Of a stretch of DNA of 64,000 nt, positions 1 through 9,361 are shown one piece after another. The DNA is from Gammaproteobacteria bacterium (GTDB lineage Bacteria; Pseudomonadota; Gammaproteobacteria; Pseudomonadales; Pseudomonadaceae). Both the position numbers and the translations under genes were made by a program. The notes beneath the pieces are model-generated. The model did not search any database and was not told the origin of the DNA. It saw only the letters and a list, made by a program, of their open reading frames with translations. The stretch is from assembly GCA_012728315.1 (NCBI GenBank), contig JAAYFI010000027.1, positions 46,390 through 110,389 on the forward strand, given 5' to 3'. Within the stretch, counting starts at the first letter, position 1, and each line of letters opens with the position of its first letter.

Positions 1-131
1 GGCGCTTTGATTATCAACTGCTCACTCAAGGTATGCGCCGCACTGTACGCAGCGCTAAACTCTCGAGACAACCGCGTTTTTCGCAGCATGCGCCATTTAG
101 TGTGGACTACGACTGGGTCTTAACGGTCTAA
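1..131 (+). CDS. crc: Crc catabolite repression control protein, C-terminal fragment
   Basis: The window opens inside this gene; only the last 42 codons are present, ending in TAA at 129-131 in frame 3. The peptide contains RFDYQLLTQGMRR, RQPRFSQHAPF and VDYDW, which match from memory the C-terminus of Pseudomonas Crc, an exonuclease III-like protein that works with Hfq as a translational repressor in carbon catabolite repression. In Pseudomonas crc lies beside the DUF4870 gene and rph, as here. Frame 1 also stays open over this stretch but its peptide resembles nothing known. The N-terminal part is outside the window, so completeness cannot be judged. Confidence 0.9.
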   Translation, partial: RFDYQLLTQGMRRTVRSAKLSRQPRFSQHAPFSVDYDWVLTV

Positions 132-136
132 GTACA

Positions 137-177
137 GGCTGAATAACACAAGCTTGGCCCGTTTGCGTTATTCAGCC
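137..177. terminator. Hairpin between the convergent crc and DUF4870 genes
   Basis: A perfect 11-bp inverted repeat, GGCTGAATAAC (137-147) and GTTATTCAGCC (167-177), flanks a 19-nt loop. It lies 6 nt after the crc stop and 15 nt before the stop of the convergent DUF4870 gene. No clear U-tract follows on either strand, so a bidirectional terminator or 3'-end stabilising hairpin is inferred from position. Confidence 0.5.
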
Positions 178-191
178 CCTTACACTTGGCT

Positions 192-563
192 TTATTTAAT
201 AAAGCGAATGGTCAATGGATAACGATAAGCTACACCATCATTGGCTTTAACACCGGCAATAATGGTGAAAATCAACCAAACCAACCCCAGCACCGGCAAT
301 AACAAAACACCAATCACGGCAAAAATCAGCATCACGCACACCACAGCAGCAATCGCTACCGTAATCTGAAAATTAACCGCTTCTTTACCGTTGTACTCAA
401 CAAAAGAGCCAAGATCTTTCTTTAATTGCCAAACCAATAACGGACCAATAATACTGCCAAAAGGTATTAAAAAAGCTGCAAAAGCCGCTAAATGGATCAA
501 CATTGCCCACTGCTTAGCCTCGCTACTGGGCCCTTCTGGAGAAACAGGTGTTAGCTCATCCAT
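192..563 (-). CDS. DUF4870 family small membrane protein
   Basis: A 123-residue protein with three hydrophobic segments (roughly residues 20-45, 65-90 and 92-110) and the sequence VEYNGKEAVNFQITV, typical of DUF4870 (Tic20-like) membrane proteins of unknown function. The ATG at 563 is preferred over a GTG at 569 because GAGGAG lies 7 nt upstream of the ATG. The gene starts 29 nt after the rph stop on the same strand, so the two are probably cotranscribed. The same neighbour sits between crc and rph in Pseudomonas. No enzymatic motif is visible. Confidence 0.85.
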   Translation of the reverse strand: MDELTPVSPEGPSSEAKQWAMLIHLAAFAAFLIPFGSIIGPLLVWQLKKDLGSFVEYNGKEAVNFQITVAIAAVVCVMLIFAVIGVLLLPVLGLVWLIFTIIAGVKANDGVAYRYPLTIRFIK

Positions 564-592
564 TATCACTCTCCTCAGGCTCTGGTTAAGCC

Positions 593-1318
593 TTATTCGC
601 TCTGCAAAGCCGCCTGCTGTAAGGCAAAAAGTTCACGCACACCTTTTTCAGCTAAACCCAGCATCGCATTCAGTTGCTCAGAACCAAATGGCGCACCTTC
701 AGCGGTGCCCTGCACTTCGATAAAACCACCGGCATCTGTCATCACCACATTCAAGTCGGTTTCAGCGGTTGAATCTTCTGGGTAATCCAAATCTAGCACA
801 GGCTTACCTTGATACATACCAACAGATACCGCGGCAATCATTTGCTTTAACGGTGATCCGTTTTTCAGCATTTTGCGCTCGTCCATCACCGCCAACGCAT
901 CAACCAGTGCCACCATTGCGCCGGTAATCGCTGCGGTGCGTGTGCCGCCATCGGCTTGGATCACATCGCAGTCAACATACAAGGTGTTTTCACCCAGTTT
1001 CGTCATATCTAAAGCGGCACGCAAAGAGCGGCCAATCAAACGCTGGATCTCTAAAGTACGCCCACCTTGCTTACCACTGCTGGCTTCACGGCGCGTACGG
1101 CTACCGGTGGCACGCGGCAACATGCCGTATTCTGCCGTTAACCAACCTTGGCCTTGGCCTTTTAAGAAGCGTGGCACACCACTTTCTATACTCACGGTAC
1201 AAATCACTTTAGTTGCGCCAAATTCAACTAAAACTGAGCCTTCGGCATGGCAAGTAAAGTTACGCGTAATGCGTACTGGTCGCAGTTGATCGAGTTCGCG
1301 GCCACTAGGACGAGTCAT
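593..1318 (-). CDS. rph: Ribonuclease PH
   Basis: A 241-residue phosphorolytic 3'-5' exoribonuclease that trims tRNA 3' ends, using phosphate to release nucleoside diphosphates. It starts [15 protein letters not shown] and contains the RNase PH signatures [16 protein letters not shown] and [19 protein letters not shown], and [16 protein letters not shown]. The length matches the family (about 238-240). An in-frame extension upstream to 1468 overlaps the divergent yicC and has no family similarity, so the ATG at 1318, with AGGA just upstream, is taken. It is divergent from yicC across a 136-bp gap and precedes the DUF4870 gene. Confidence 0.97.
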   Translation of the reverse strand: MTRPSGRELDQLRPVRITRNFTCHAEGSVLVEFGATKVICTVSIESGVPRFLKGQGQGWLTAEYGMLPRATGSRTRREASSGKQGGRTLEIQRLIGRSLRAALDMTKLGENTLYVDCDVIQADGGTRTAAITGAMVALVDALAVMDERKMLKNGSPLKQMIAAVSVGMYQGKPVLDLDYPEDSTAETDLNVVMTDAGGFIEVQGTAEGAPFGSEQLNAMLGLAEKGVRELFALQQAALQSE

Positions 1319-1454
1319 TGAATATTCCTGTCTATTAAATATGAATAAAGCATTATAGGGATAGAAGCCCTCAACTTCAGTATTGTAAACACAACCTATC
1401 GAAATATTCGCTACAATTAGCGCATTATATTCCCCCTCATTTTGGAGATTCCTT

Positions 1455-2318
1455 ATGGTGCACAGCATGACGGCGTTCGCCCGCGTCGAACAAAACGGTG
1501 TTTATGGCACGCTGAGCTGGGAATTACGTTCGGTTAACCATCGCTATTTAGAGCCGCATTTGCGCCTGCCCGAAGCCCTGCGTGAAGTAGAAAGCTCAGT
1601 ACGTGAAGCCCTGCGTAATGGTTTGTCGCGCGGCAAAGTTGAGTGCACCTTACGGCTGACAGAGTTATCCAACGAATCAGCTTTACAGGTTGATCACGCT
1701 CGCGCTCAACAGCTGATTCAAGCCGCAGAACAGATTGCCCAACAGATTAAACAGCCCGCCGCACTCAATCCTCTCGAGGTTTTAGCTTGGCCTGGCGTAC
1801 TCAGCAGCCAATCCGTTGATAGCCAAGCGCTCAACAGCGCCGCGATCGAATTGTTTAGCCAAGCGCTCTTGCAACTGAAAGAAAGCCGTGCTCGCGAAGG
1901 TGCGGACTTAGCCCGTCTGATCAGTGAGCGCTTAGATGCCATTCAAAACGAAGTGCTTGTGCTACGCGAGATGGTACCGCAAATGCTGGAGTTACAACGC
2001 CAGAAGATCCTGGCTCGCTGCCAAGAAATGCAGGTGGAAATTGATCCACAACGTCTTGAACAAGAATTGGTATTACTGGCACAAAAAAGCGATGTCGCCG
2101 AAGAACTCGACCGCCTCAGCACACACATCAGCGAAGTACACCGCGTCCTGAAAAGCGCCGGCGCCATTGGTCGTCGTTTAGATTTTCTGATGCAAGAACT
2201 CAACCGTGAAGCCAACACCCTAGGCTCAAAAGCCATCGACCCACGCTCGACGCAAGCAGCGGTCAATATTAAGGTTTTAATTGAGCAAATGAGGGAGCAG
2301 GTGCAAAACATCGAGTGA
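1455..2318 (+). CDS. yicC: YicC family endoribonuclease
   Basis: A 287-residue YicC-like protein (YicC_N and DUF1732 domains). The start [13 protein letters not shown] and the stretch [20 protein letters not shown] are the N-terminal signature; the C-terminus with [20 protein letters not shown] is the DUF1732 signature that carries the putative acidic and His catalytic residues. The Escherichia coli protein has been linked to endoribonuclease activity and small-RNA turnover. It is divergent from rph and followed by a strong terminator. In relatives gmk follows directly; here 9.5 kb of other genes intervene. Confidence 0.95.
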   Translation: MVHSMTAFARVEQNGVYGTLSWELRSVNHRYLEPHLRLPEALREVESSVREALRNGLSRGKVECTLRLTELSNESALQVDHARAQQLIQAAEQIAQQIKQPAALNPLEVLAWPGVLSSQSVDSQALNSAAIELFSQALLQLKESRAREGADLARLISERLDAIQNEVLVLREMVPQMLELQRQKILARCQEMQVEIDPQRLEQELVLLAQKSDVAEELDRLSTHISEVHRVLKSAGAIGRRLDFLMQELNREANTLGSKAIDPRSTQAAVNIKVLIEQMREQVQNIE

Positions 2319-2346
2319 TGGTTTAGTACTGCTGAGCGATGTGATT

Positions 2347-2371
2347 AAGCCCTGAAAGTTCAGGGCTTTTT
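2347..2371 (+). terminator. Rho-independent terminator after yicC
   Basis: The hairpin AGCCCTGAA / TTCAGGGCT is followed directly by a run of Ts (2366-2371). It lies 30 nt after the yicC stop and before the convergent helicase gene. The stem and U-tract are visible directly; it is the clearest intrinsic terminator in the window. Confidence 0.9.
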
Positions 2372-2404
2372 ATTAAATTCTCAATCAATTACGCGATAAC
2401 ATTA

Positions 2405-5400
2405 TCACCCCACCGCCAACTTCGCCGCTTGCTTCCACATAAAGTGCGGCATGGGTGTTTTTAGCTGCCAAGTGATATTCATCGGTTGGCTGCCGTGGTG
2501 CGATACATATTCCACTTCACCAAAGTTCACAAAACCCATGGTGCTACCGTATTCATCTTTACTCTGCTCACGAACAAACAAAAACAAACGTTTGCCGATG
2601 CTTTGATGCTCTATATAGCTCAAGCCTTTGCCCCGCTCCGGTCGCGCGCTGTTTTGCGACTGCCAATGGAACAACTGCTCATTAATCGCATAGTCGTGAT
2701 ACATAGTGGTCGGTGAAAACTGTTTTTCGTTTTTATTCAGAGTAACAAACAGCAGTTCGATATTTTGCTCAGGGATCATTAACACCCCTTCGCGCGCCGG
2801 CTTTTGATAAGCAAAGGTGGAGACGCCAAAGCCAGCGAGAATTTGCTCACGGGTATAACGCGCATGCACCTGCAGCGGATTGTGCGGTAACTCTGACAAA
2901 GCAAACTGCTCATAACGAATACGGTTAATCAGCAGCGCCAGAACATCAAGCAGTTCAGCTTTAAGCTCTGGTTGCTCCAATGCTTGAAGACTTTGCGCCA
3001 GCGATAAAAATCCAAGCTTGTCTCCCGGCTTTTGCCAAAAATCGTAATGACACATCACCGCCATGCGCGGGTTCATCTGCTCAGTGAGTACAAAATCATT
3101 GCCTGCCAGCTCTTGTAAAAACTGCAAATAAGCAAAACCATCACAACTTAAAAGCTTATTTCTAATGGCGCTTTCATACACTTTAATCAGCTCATCCGTG
3201 GCAGTGGTCATCGCTTGCTCAGGAAAAGCCTGTGCCACTAAACGCGTCCAACTGCCACGCTTATAGATATCTTCCAGCTTTAAATTGGGATGTATTTTTA
3301 AGAAGTTCGCCAAGGTTAGCGGCAGATTTGAATCCGATGGAAACTTGCGAATCAGCCCAATTAAACGGTTTAAATTCACCGTGGCTTGGCGGATATGACT
3401 CAGCACCATCTCTTGCGTGCGCTTGCTTAACTCAATCCGACAACCTAAGGGCGCATGAGGGAAACCCTGCTCGATCTCATGACTAATAGCGCGATTGGTT
3501 TGCCCCACCAAGGCTCTAAACTTCTCCGCAAAGTCATACTCAGGCCGTGAGTTACCGACAAAGTCCAAAACGGTGCAGCACTCTTTATCGTCAAATAAGC
3601 GCAAGCCGCGTCCAAGTTGCTGCAAGAAGATGGTTAAGCTTTCTGTGGGCCGCAAAAACAACAAGGTATCCACTTCAGGAATATCCACACCTTCGTTAAA
3701 GATATCCACTACAAACAGCACATTGATTTGCCCTGAGCGCAGAGCCTGTTGTTTTTGCTGACGCTCATGGCTGTTATCGCTGGTCAGTACATCACTTTTG
3801 ATGCCTTTAAGCATAAACTGCTGACACATAAAATCAGCATGGGCACGACTGACGCAGAACGCTAAGGCTTTAATACGGCCAATATCAGTGACAATTTCCT
3901 GCAAGCTCTGCAGGATTTTATTCACCCGCGCATGGTTGTGCGTATACAGATTGGTCAGTTGGGCAATGTCATAACGGCCGCGACTCCAAGGAATGTTGCG
4001 CAGGTCGGTATCGTCATCAATGGCAAAATATTGAAACGGACATAGATGGCGGCGATTAATTGCTTCCGGCAAACGTATTTCGGCTGCGATCACACCGCCA
4101 AAATCCGCCAGAATATCACTGCCATCATGACGTTCTGGGGTTGCGGTTAAGCCCAGTAAAATCTGCGGGGTAAAATACTCCAGCACTGCACGATAACTGG
4201 CCGCGGCAATATGGTGCACCTCATCAATCACAATGTAGTCGTAATAATCTGGCGTCAGCGCTAACTCAGCCAATTGATTGTTCAGTGTTTGAATTGAGGC
4301 AAACAGCTGGCGATGGTGTTCAGGTTTTGCCCCGCCCACCCAGAGTTCACCAAAGTTGCTGTTGCGTAACACACCACGATATGAGGCTTGTGCTTGTTTA
4401 AGAATCTCTTGGCGGTGGGCGACAAAGAGAAACTTAGCCTCAGGTTTATCACGCAAGAAGCGCGCGAAGTCGAACGCAGAAATAAGGGTTTTACCGGTAC
4501 CCGTGGCGGCGACGACCAAGTTACGAAAACGCTGATGTAAATCTCGCTCGACTGCCAATTGCTCAAGAATTTCTTGCTGGTGTGGAAAAGGCTTTAAATC
4601 AAAGAAATAGGCAGTGCTTTCAGTGTAACCACCGCGCGCCTCACGCAGTGCGCTATTGAGTTTGTTCTTGCTGTCGACCTCACCATCAAAGACTTCAAAA
4701 TCGTTCGAGGCCCAATAGGTTTCGAAGGTGCTCAACGATTTTGTAATGATGTGCGGAATTTCTTGCGAGGTAATCTTAAGATTCCACTCTAGACCGCTGG
4801 TTAAGGCTGAATGCGACAGATTTGAAGAACCAATATAGCCGGTATGAAAACCGGTATTGCGCAAAAATAAATAACTCTTGGCATGCAAACGCTCACGCTG
4901 AGTGTTGTAACTCAGCTTGATTTGCGTGTTAGGCAGCGCCGCTAAGAACTCAACCGCTTTGGCATCGGTCGCGCCCATATAAGAAGTGGTAATCACCTTG
5001 AGCTGACGGCCGCTGCGGGTAAATTCTTCCAGCTCTTTACGGAAAATACGAATCCCCGTCCACTTGATAAAGGACACCAGCCAGTAGATTTTATCCGCAG
5101 AGAGGATTTCACGCTTCAGCTCACTTTCTAAGGATAAACCTGCATTACTGCCACAAAACAGCTCGCTCTGGGTCAAGCCTGTAAGTGGGGAAATATCTTC
5201 CACATATTTCTTTAGGTCAGCCGCGACAGGATTTTCCAGCGTATATAAAGCGGTTAAGATTTTGCCTTGGCTGCTGAGCAAGTTTTCATCGAAGAAGTCT
5301 TTATCGTCCATCTGCGCTTTCAGCCACAGCAGCAGTTGGTTAGCCAGATTAATTTGCTCTTGCAGTTGGTTATCGCCACTGGCAACTGAGCCCACGGCAA

Positions 5401-5548
5401 ACTCTAAAATGCCGCTTAAAAACCGCGACAACCAGACAGAGGCCTCAGCCGGCTCTAAACTGCGCTCGCCAACATAAAACTTTTCGCGATTTAAACGTGA
5501 CTCAACCAACTGGGTAATCAGCTGCTCATAAATCCCTATTTGCTGCAT
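2405..5548 (-). CDS. PLD-like nuclease / SF2 helicase / DUF3427 protein
   Basis: A 1047-residue protein of three parts. Residues about 150-290 form a phospholipase-D-like domain with HAKSYLFL and IGSSNLSHSAL (HxK and GSSN motifs). A superfamily 2 helicase core follows, with Walker A ATGTGKT (about 346-352), motif II DEVHH (about 440), motif III LTATP and motif VI QQLGRGLRL. The C-terminal 270 residues resemble DUF3427. This architecture recurs in bacteria as a large single-gene ATPase with possible nucleic-acid cleavage and is sometimes found in defence-rich regions; its substrate is not established. AAGGA lies upstream of the ATG. It stands alone between yicC and fic. The second HKD motif looks incomplete, so nuclease activity is uncertain. 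Confidence 0.85.
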   Translation of the reverse strand: MQQIGIYEQLITQLVESRLNREKFYVGERSLEPAEASVWLSRFLSGILEFAVGSVASGDNQLQEQINLANQLLLWLKAQMDDKDFFDENLLSSQGKILTALYTLENPVAADLKKYVEDISPLTGLTQSELFCGSNAGLSLESELKREILSADKIYWLVSFIKWTGIRIFRKELEEFTRSGRQLKVITTSYMGATDAKAVEFLAALPNTQIKLSYNTQRERLHAKSYLFLRNTGFHTGYIGSSNLSHSALTSGLEWNLKITSQEIPHIITKSLSTFETYWASNDFEVFDGEVDSKNKLNSALREARGGYTESTAYFFDLKPFPHQQEILEQLAVERDLHQRFRNLVVAATGTGKTLISAFDFARFLRDKPEAKFLFVAHRQEILKQAQASYRGVLRNSNFGELWVGGAKPEHHRQLFASIQTLNNQLAELALTPDYYDYIVIDEVHHIAAASYRAVLEYFTPQILLGLTATPERHDGSDILADFGGVIAAEIRLPEAINRRHLCPFQYFAIDDDTDLRNIPWSRGRYDIAQLTNLYTHNHARVNKILQSLQEIVTDIGRIKALAFCVSRAHADFMCQQFMLKGIKSDVLTSDNSHERQQKQQALRSGQINVLFVVDIFNEGVDIPEVDTLLFLRPTESLTIFLQQLGRGLRLFDDKECCTVLDFVGNSRPEYDFAEKFRALVGQTNRAISHEIEQGFPHAPLGCRIELSKRTQEMVLSHIRQATVNLNRLIGLIRKFPSDSNLPLTLANFLKIHPNLKLEDIYKRGSWTRLVAQAFPEQAMTTATDELIKVYESAIRNKLLSCDGFAYLQFLQELAGNDFVLTEQMNPRMAVMCHYDFWQKPGDKLGFLSLAQSLQALEQPELKAELLDVLALLINRIRYEQFALSELPHNPLQVHARYTREQILAGFGVSTFAYQKPAREGVLMIPEQNIELLFVTLNKNEKQFSPTTMYHDYAINEQLFHWQSQNSARPERGKGLSYIEHQSIGKRLFLFVREQSKDEYGSTMGFVNFGEVEYVSHHGSQPMNITWQLKTPMPHFMWKQAAKLAVG

Positions 5549-5672
5549 GCCTGAATCCTTAACCTATGTGCAAGCTGAACTATACGATTTACAGCCTGGG
5601 CTGTCTTGTCAGCACGGTAAAAACACCTGCATCTCAATTTCTAATCGCTGCAGAACACCACACCTTGCCCCT

Positions 5673-5735
5673 TGAGCCAATTAGCGCTATCTTTTGGCTC
5701 ATCGAGTGAGCCGAATAATCAATCTAATCGGCTCA
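5673..5735 (+). promoter_or_regulatory. Two matched inverted-repeat operators upstream of fic
   Basis: Four half-sites of TGAGCCRA alternate in orientation: TGAGCCAA (5673-5680), TTGGCTCA (5694-5701), TGAGCCGA (5707-5714) and TCGGCTCA (5728-5735). Both dyads have exactly 13 nt between half-sites and their centres are 34 bp apart, about three helical turns. The block ends 31 nt before the fic start codon. The arrangement suggests two dimer sites on one DNA face. The regulator is not known; the Fic protein itself has a C-terminal helix-turn-helix-like region and is the first candidate. Confidence 0.7.
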
Positions 5736-5766
5736 CGCCTACTCCAAACACAACCATGGCACCTGT

Positions 5767-6909
5767 ATGACAGCACCACAATGGATCTGGCAACAGCCTA
5801 ACTGGCCTGACTTTTCTTGGCAGGACTGCACTGTGCAGCCCAAGCTGCGTGCGCTGCATGACCGCTTAGGACAGTTAAAAGGCAAAGCATCGCTGGTGGA
5901 TGGCTATGCTGAGTTTAGTCTTGATGCACTACTGACAAATATCGTTGCCTCATCCGCGATTGAAAGTGAAATTTTGGATGTGTACGGGGTGCGCTCATCG
6001 CTCGCGCGTCAGCTGGGCATAGACATTGAGAGCCCTGTCGCTGTGTCAGATAAATCCCATGGCGTTGCCAGTTTAATGAAAGATGCAGTGACGCACTGGC
6101 AGTCACCGCTCACGCTCGACACCTTACTGCAATGGCATCGCTGGCTGTTTCAAGGGCAAACTTCTTTGTTGCATCAAGTAGCAGGGGGTGAGTTACGTGG
6201 TGTAGCGCCAATGCAAATTGTTTCCGGGCCCATTCATAAACCCAAGGTGCATTATCAAGCGCCAGCACGGGATCAGCTTGATGCTGAGCTTAACGGATTT
6301 ATGCAGTGGTTTAATCAATCGCAACACGACCCTGTAATCGACCCAATCGTCCGTGCAGCCATTACCCATCTTTGGTTTATTACCCTGCATCCATTTGAAG
6401 ATGGCAATGGACGTATCACTCGTGCGCTGACCGACCGTGCTTTGGCGCAGGCCGATCAGCAGAGTGTGCGTTTATATGCCATGTCGGAGGCCATCCTAGA
6501 CAAGCGCAACCAATATTATGCGGTGCTAGAAAGCACGCAAAAAGGTGGACTGGATATCACGCTGTGGATCAGTTGGTTCTGCGATGCACTACTCGCTGCG
6601 CTGGATGATGCGTTAAGTAAAATTGAGCGAACAGTGTTCAAGGCCAAGTTTTGGCTGCAACATGCTGAGCAGGATTTCGCAGAATCGCAACGCAAGGTGC
6701 TCAATCGCTTACTCGACGGCGATTTCTCGCAAGGTATCAATGCCACGCAGTACCAACGCGTGGCCAAGGTAAGTAAAGCAACCGCCACTCGTCACTTAGC
6801 GGCGTTAGTTGAAGCATATGTGCTGGTCAAGCTAGCCGGTGGCGGACGCAGTACGCGATATGCTATCGCGTCGACGATTACGACCGCTCCACCATATGCG
6901 GCAAGGTAA
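5767..6909 (+). CDS. Fic family protein with DUF4172-like N-terminus and C-terminal HTH
   Basis: A 380-residue protein. The N-terminus (WIWQQPNWPDFSW) resembles DUF4172. The Fic active-site motif HPFEDGNGR is complete at 208-216, so AMP (or other NMP) transfer to a target hydroxyl is expected. An inhibitory-helix-like stretch SSAIESE at 62-68 corresponds to the (S/T)xxxE(G/N) motif of class II Fic proteins, with Glu66 present but Ser in place of the usual Gly/Asn. Residues about 325-370 (VSKATATRHLAALVEA) look like a winged helix-turn-helix. No antitoxin gene is adjacent, consistent with an intramolecular inhibitory helix. The 3' end overlaps the convergent PACE gene by 32 bp. Confidence 0.9.
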   Translation: MTAPQWIWQQPNWPDFSWQDCTVQPKLRALHDRLGQLKGKASLVDGYAEFSLDALLTNIVASSAIESEILDVYGVRSSLARQLGIDIESPVAVSDKSHGVASLMKDAVTHWQSPLTLDTLLQWHRWLFQGQTSLLHQVAGGELRGVAPMQIVSGPIHKPKVHYQAPARDQLDAELNGFMQWFNQSQHDPVIDPIVRAAITHLWFITLHPFEDGNGRITRALTDRALAQADQQSVRLYAMSEAILDKRNQYYAVLESTQKGGLDITLWISWFCDALLAALDDALSKIERTVFKAKFWLQHAEQDFAESQRKVLNRLLDGDFSQGINATQYQRVAKVSKATATRHLAALVEAYVLVKLAGGGRSTRYAIASTITTAPPYAAR

Positions 6910-7324
6910 ACACCTGATCAAACAATAGAGTAAATACAAAGGTGTACACCAAGAAAAACAACAGCAGCGCTGCCTCCATGGTCAGTGCTGTCCAAATCCC
7001 AACCCCATACCACAGCATATACACGGGCAAGCAAAACACGAACAAACCGCCCTCAAAGCCAATCGCATGGGCAGTGCGAATTTTGAAAGTACGCGCTTGG
7101 ATGTGTCTGCGCGCCTCCCAAGCTTCAAATAAGGTGTTGTAAATAAAGTTCCACACAACCGCTGCGGTCGAGACGATAATCGCCACGGGTAGCGATTGTT
7201 TGGCATCGCTGCCACTGAGCGCCATGAGCACAAGGGTGGCAAAGACAATACCCAATATTTCAAACACACTGACGTACAACAAACGACGTTTAATTGGGCT
7301 TAAGGTGATCAACTGAAACTCCAC
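6878..7324 (-). CDS. PACE family (AceI-like) multidrug efflux protein
   Basis: A small four-helix inner-membrane transporter of about 148 residues. The two tandem transmembrane-pair repeats are visible: RRLLYVSVFEILGI with the conserved acidic residue in the first helix, followed by WNFIYNTLFEAWEARR; then RTAHAIGFEGGLF with a second Glu. PACE proteins export chlorhexidine, acriflavine and short-chain diamines using the proton gradient. The start is uncertain: a GTG at 7324 gives a normal N-terminus, whereas an ATG at 7402 would add 26 residues unlike the family. A good sigma-70 promoter lies upstream at 7441-7469. Confidence 0.85.
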   Translation of the reverse strand: MEFQLITLSPIKRRLLYVSVFEILGIVFATLVLMALSGSDAKQSLPVAIIVSTAAVVWNFIYNTLFEAWEARRHIQARTFKIRTAHAIGFEGGLFVFCLPVYMLWYGVGIWTALTMEAALLLFFLVYTFVFTLLFDQVFTLPHMVERS

Positions 7325-7440
7325 GGAAATGCTACAGCTCTTCGATAAAGAGCCGACTCGTCCCGATTGAAAAGATAAGGTTGAGAGGCAAGAAAAGAAC
7401 ATCCCTTACTGCAGCGCCAGGGAGTGCGCCTGCGCAACGC

Positions 7441-7469
7441 ATTCTAGCTGAAGCCACCAGTGCTTTCAA
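7441..7469 (-). promoter_or_regulatory. Sigma-70-like promoter for the PACE gene
   Basis: On the minus strand TTGAAA (7469-7464) and TAGAAT (7446-7441) are separated by exactly 17 bp. This predicts transcription starting near 7434 and a leader of about 110 nt. The leader contains a GCTCTT/AAGAGC hairpin (7338-7354) just ahead of the proposed GTG start. Confidence 0.55.
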
Positions 7470-7549
7470 AACAGCGCACCATTCAAGCAACATTATTACG
7501 CTCTGCCTGTAGCAGATAAAGGTGAGCAATGGGTGCGGCTCAGTTCTGG

Positions 7550-7763
7550 ACTGGAAATCGAGCCAAAGTACCGTTTACCGCGCTGCTGGATATCCTGCAA
7601 AGACTCACGCACAAAGCGCCAATGGCGCGCCGAGTCATGCAGATCCGTCAGCAGTATCGGCTCAAAGCAATACAGCAGTAAAACCGCTGGCCGCCGCTGC
7701 CACTAAGGATTGATGATCACTTAAGCGCAAATCCCGCTTGAGCCAGACAACAGCAATCGCCAT
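7550..7763 (-). pseudogene. Truncated, frameshifted photolyase/cryptochrome N-terminus
   Basis: Reading the minus strand from an ATG at 7763 gives MAIAVVWLKRDLRLSDHQS and then [11 protein letters not shown] before a stop. In another frame [28 protein letters not shown] and QQRGKRY follow. Both pieces belong to the N-terminal antenna domain of the DNA photolyase/cryptochrome family. The frame changes near 7662-7684, most simply by a short deletion, and similarity ends after about 70 residues; no FAD-binding domain is present. The ATG lies 2 nt beyond the stop of the iron-sulfur photolyase, so it was probably the next gene of that operon before decay. Confidence 0.8.
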
Positions 7764-7765
7764 GC

Positions 7766-9361
7766 TTAGAGTTGCTCAATCTGCGTAAGACAATGTTCTG
7801 CATGAGTTAATACCGCGTGCTGCTGTTCAGGGGTTTTCTTATTCCAGTTGGCGTACACCATGGCATTACGTGGGTTATTGCCCAGCGCCTCTTTATTGAC
7901 CGACATAAAGCGCCAATACAATGCATTGAGCGGACAGGCATCGCTGCCAGTCATTTTCGCAACCTTATAATGACAAGAACCGCAATAATCACTCATTTTA
8001 TTCACATAGTTGCCACTGGCGGCATAGGCTTTTGAGCCGACAATACCGCCATCAGCAAACTGGCTCATACCCCGCGTATTGGGCATTTCCACCCATTCCA
8101 GTGCATCGATATAAACACCTAAATACCACGCATCCACTGCATCAGGATCAATACCGGCCAGCAGGCAAAAGTTACCGGTAATCATCAAGCGCTGAATATG
8201 GTGCGCATAAGCAAACTCCAAGGACTGCTCAATGGCCTGCTGCATGCACTGCATCTGGGTCTGACCGGTCCAAAACCACGACGGCAAGCTGCGCTGCGCA
8301 GATAAAGCATTGAGGCTGGCGTACTCCGGCATATTGAGCCAATACACCCCGCGAACAAACTCGCGCCAGCCGAGAATCTGGCGAATAAAGCCTTCCACCT
8401 GAGCGATGTCAATGCGTGGCTCAACGCTGAGCAACTGCCCTTGCTGGGCGCGGTAATGCACCAGCACAGTATCCACCACTAACTGTGGGCTGATGATTTT
8501 ACTGTTCAGAGCAAAAGACAAACGCGAATGGTACAAACTCCACTGACGATTATTGCCGCGCTGCTTGAGCTGCCCTGTCATGGCATCTTGAAAGCTGCCA
8601 AAGAGCGGTAAACAGTAGCGGCAAAAGTAATCTAGCAACGCTTTGGCCTGCTGACGATTGACCGGCCACAGCAAAGCTTCATCCGCTTGGCCCATGGTTT
8701 TAATCTGATGACGCTCAAGGCGCGCCAAAATCTCAGCGACATCATTAACAAACAATAACGGCTGAGGCACCGCAGCTAAATCAGCCGCTTTGAGCTTGTT
8801 GCGGTTATTGGCATCGTAATTCCACTGCCCACCCTCTGGATTACCCTCCGCGTCCATTAAAATCGCAAAACGTTTACGCATCTTACGGTAGAAGGCTTCC
8901 ATGCGATGCTGTTTACCCGCAGTAAAATGCTTGGATAATTCGCCATCAGTAAGATAAAAATGCTCGCTGCTGACACCCTGACTGCTGATGCTCAATTGCG
9001 CGCTAAACTCAGCCAACTGCTGACGTAAGCGGTACTCATCCGGCAACTGGTATTCAAAGTGCTGGATTTGATGCTGCGCGATTAAATGGCTCAGTAGCTG
9101 CGGTAAATCAGCAAAGGCCTGGGTGTCATCCAAAGTTAAGTGCAGTACCTGTAAACCGGCTGCATCTAAGGCTTGCGCAAATTGCTGCATCCCGGCGAAA
9201 AACGCACAGATTTTTTGCACATGATGCAGCACATAATCCGTTTCTTGGCGCAGTTCAGCGAGCAAATAAAGCGTGCCCGGGTCTTTATCTTTAAACCACG
9301 AATGGCTGGCATTGAGTTGATCACCCAAAACAAGCCGCAAGCGCTGGTAAGTTTTAGTCAT
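7766..9361 (-). CDS. Iron-sulfur photolyase/cryptochrome (FeS-BCP, PhrB type)
   Basis: A 531-residue deoxyribodipyrimidine photolyase-related protein. It starts [23 protein letters not shown], the N-terminal DPRP signature, and includes [25 protein letters not shown] and a Cys-rich stretch [21 protein letters not shown] that fits a [4Fe-4S] cluster near the C-terminus. Characterised relatives repair (6-4) photoproducts with blue light using FAD and a lumazine antenna. The ATG at 9361 overlaps the end of the upstream DUF2256 gene (ATGACTAA), showing translational coupling; a GTG three codons earlier is an alternative start. Confidence 0.92.
   Translation of the reverse strand: MTKTYQRLRLVLGDQLNASHSWFKDKDPGTLYLLAELRQETDYVLHHVQKICAFFAGMQQFAQALDAAGLQVLHLTLDDTQAFADLPQLLSHLIAQHQIQHFEYQLPDEYRLRQQLAEFSAQLSISSQGVSSEHFYLTDGELSKHFTAGKQHRMEAFYRKMRKRFAILMDAEGNPEGGQWNYDANNRNKLKAADLAAVPQPLLFVNDVAEILARLERHQIKTMGQADEALLWPVNRQQAKALLDYFCRYCLPLFGSFQDAMTGQLKQRGNNRQWSLYHSRLSFALNSKIISPQLVVDTVLVHYRAQQGQLLSVEPRIDIAQVEGFIRQILGWREFVRGVYWLNMPEYASLNALSAQRSLPSWFWTGQTQMQCMQQAIEQSLEFAYAHHIQRLMITGNFCLLAGIDPDAVDAWYLGVYIDALEWVEMPNTRGMSQFADGGIVGSKAYAASGNYVNKMSDYCGSCHYKVAKMTGSDACPLNALYWRFMSVNKEALGNNPRNAMVYANWNKKTPEQQHAVLTHAEHCLTQIEQL

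Noticed and set aside
1319..1454. Possible sigma-70 promoter (TACAAT at 1412-1417) for yicC
   Set aside because: No -35 element at acceptable spacing could be found, so it is not listed as a promoter.
7376..7391. AAGGTTGAGAGGCAA also occurs on the minus strand in the IS110 leader (about 63927-63941)
   Set aside because: A single 15-nt match is expected by chance in 64 kb and the flanking bases do not align, so it is not taken as an IS110 remnant.
7325..7402. N-terminal extension of the PACE protein from an ATG at 7402
   Set aside because: The added 26 residues are unlike the family and lie in the leader downstream of the promoter; the GTG at 7324 is preferred.
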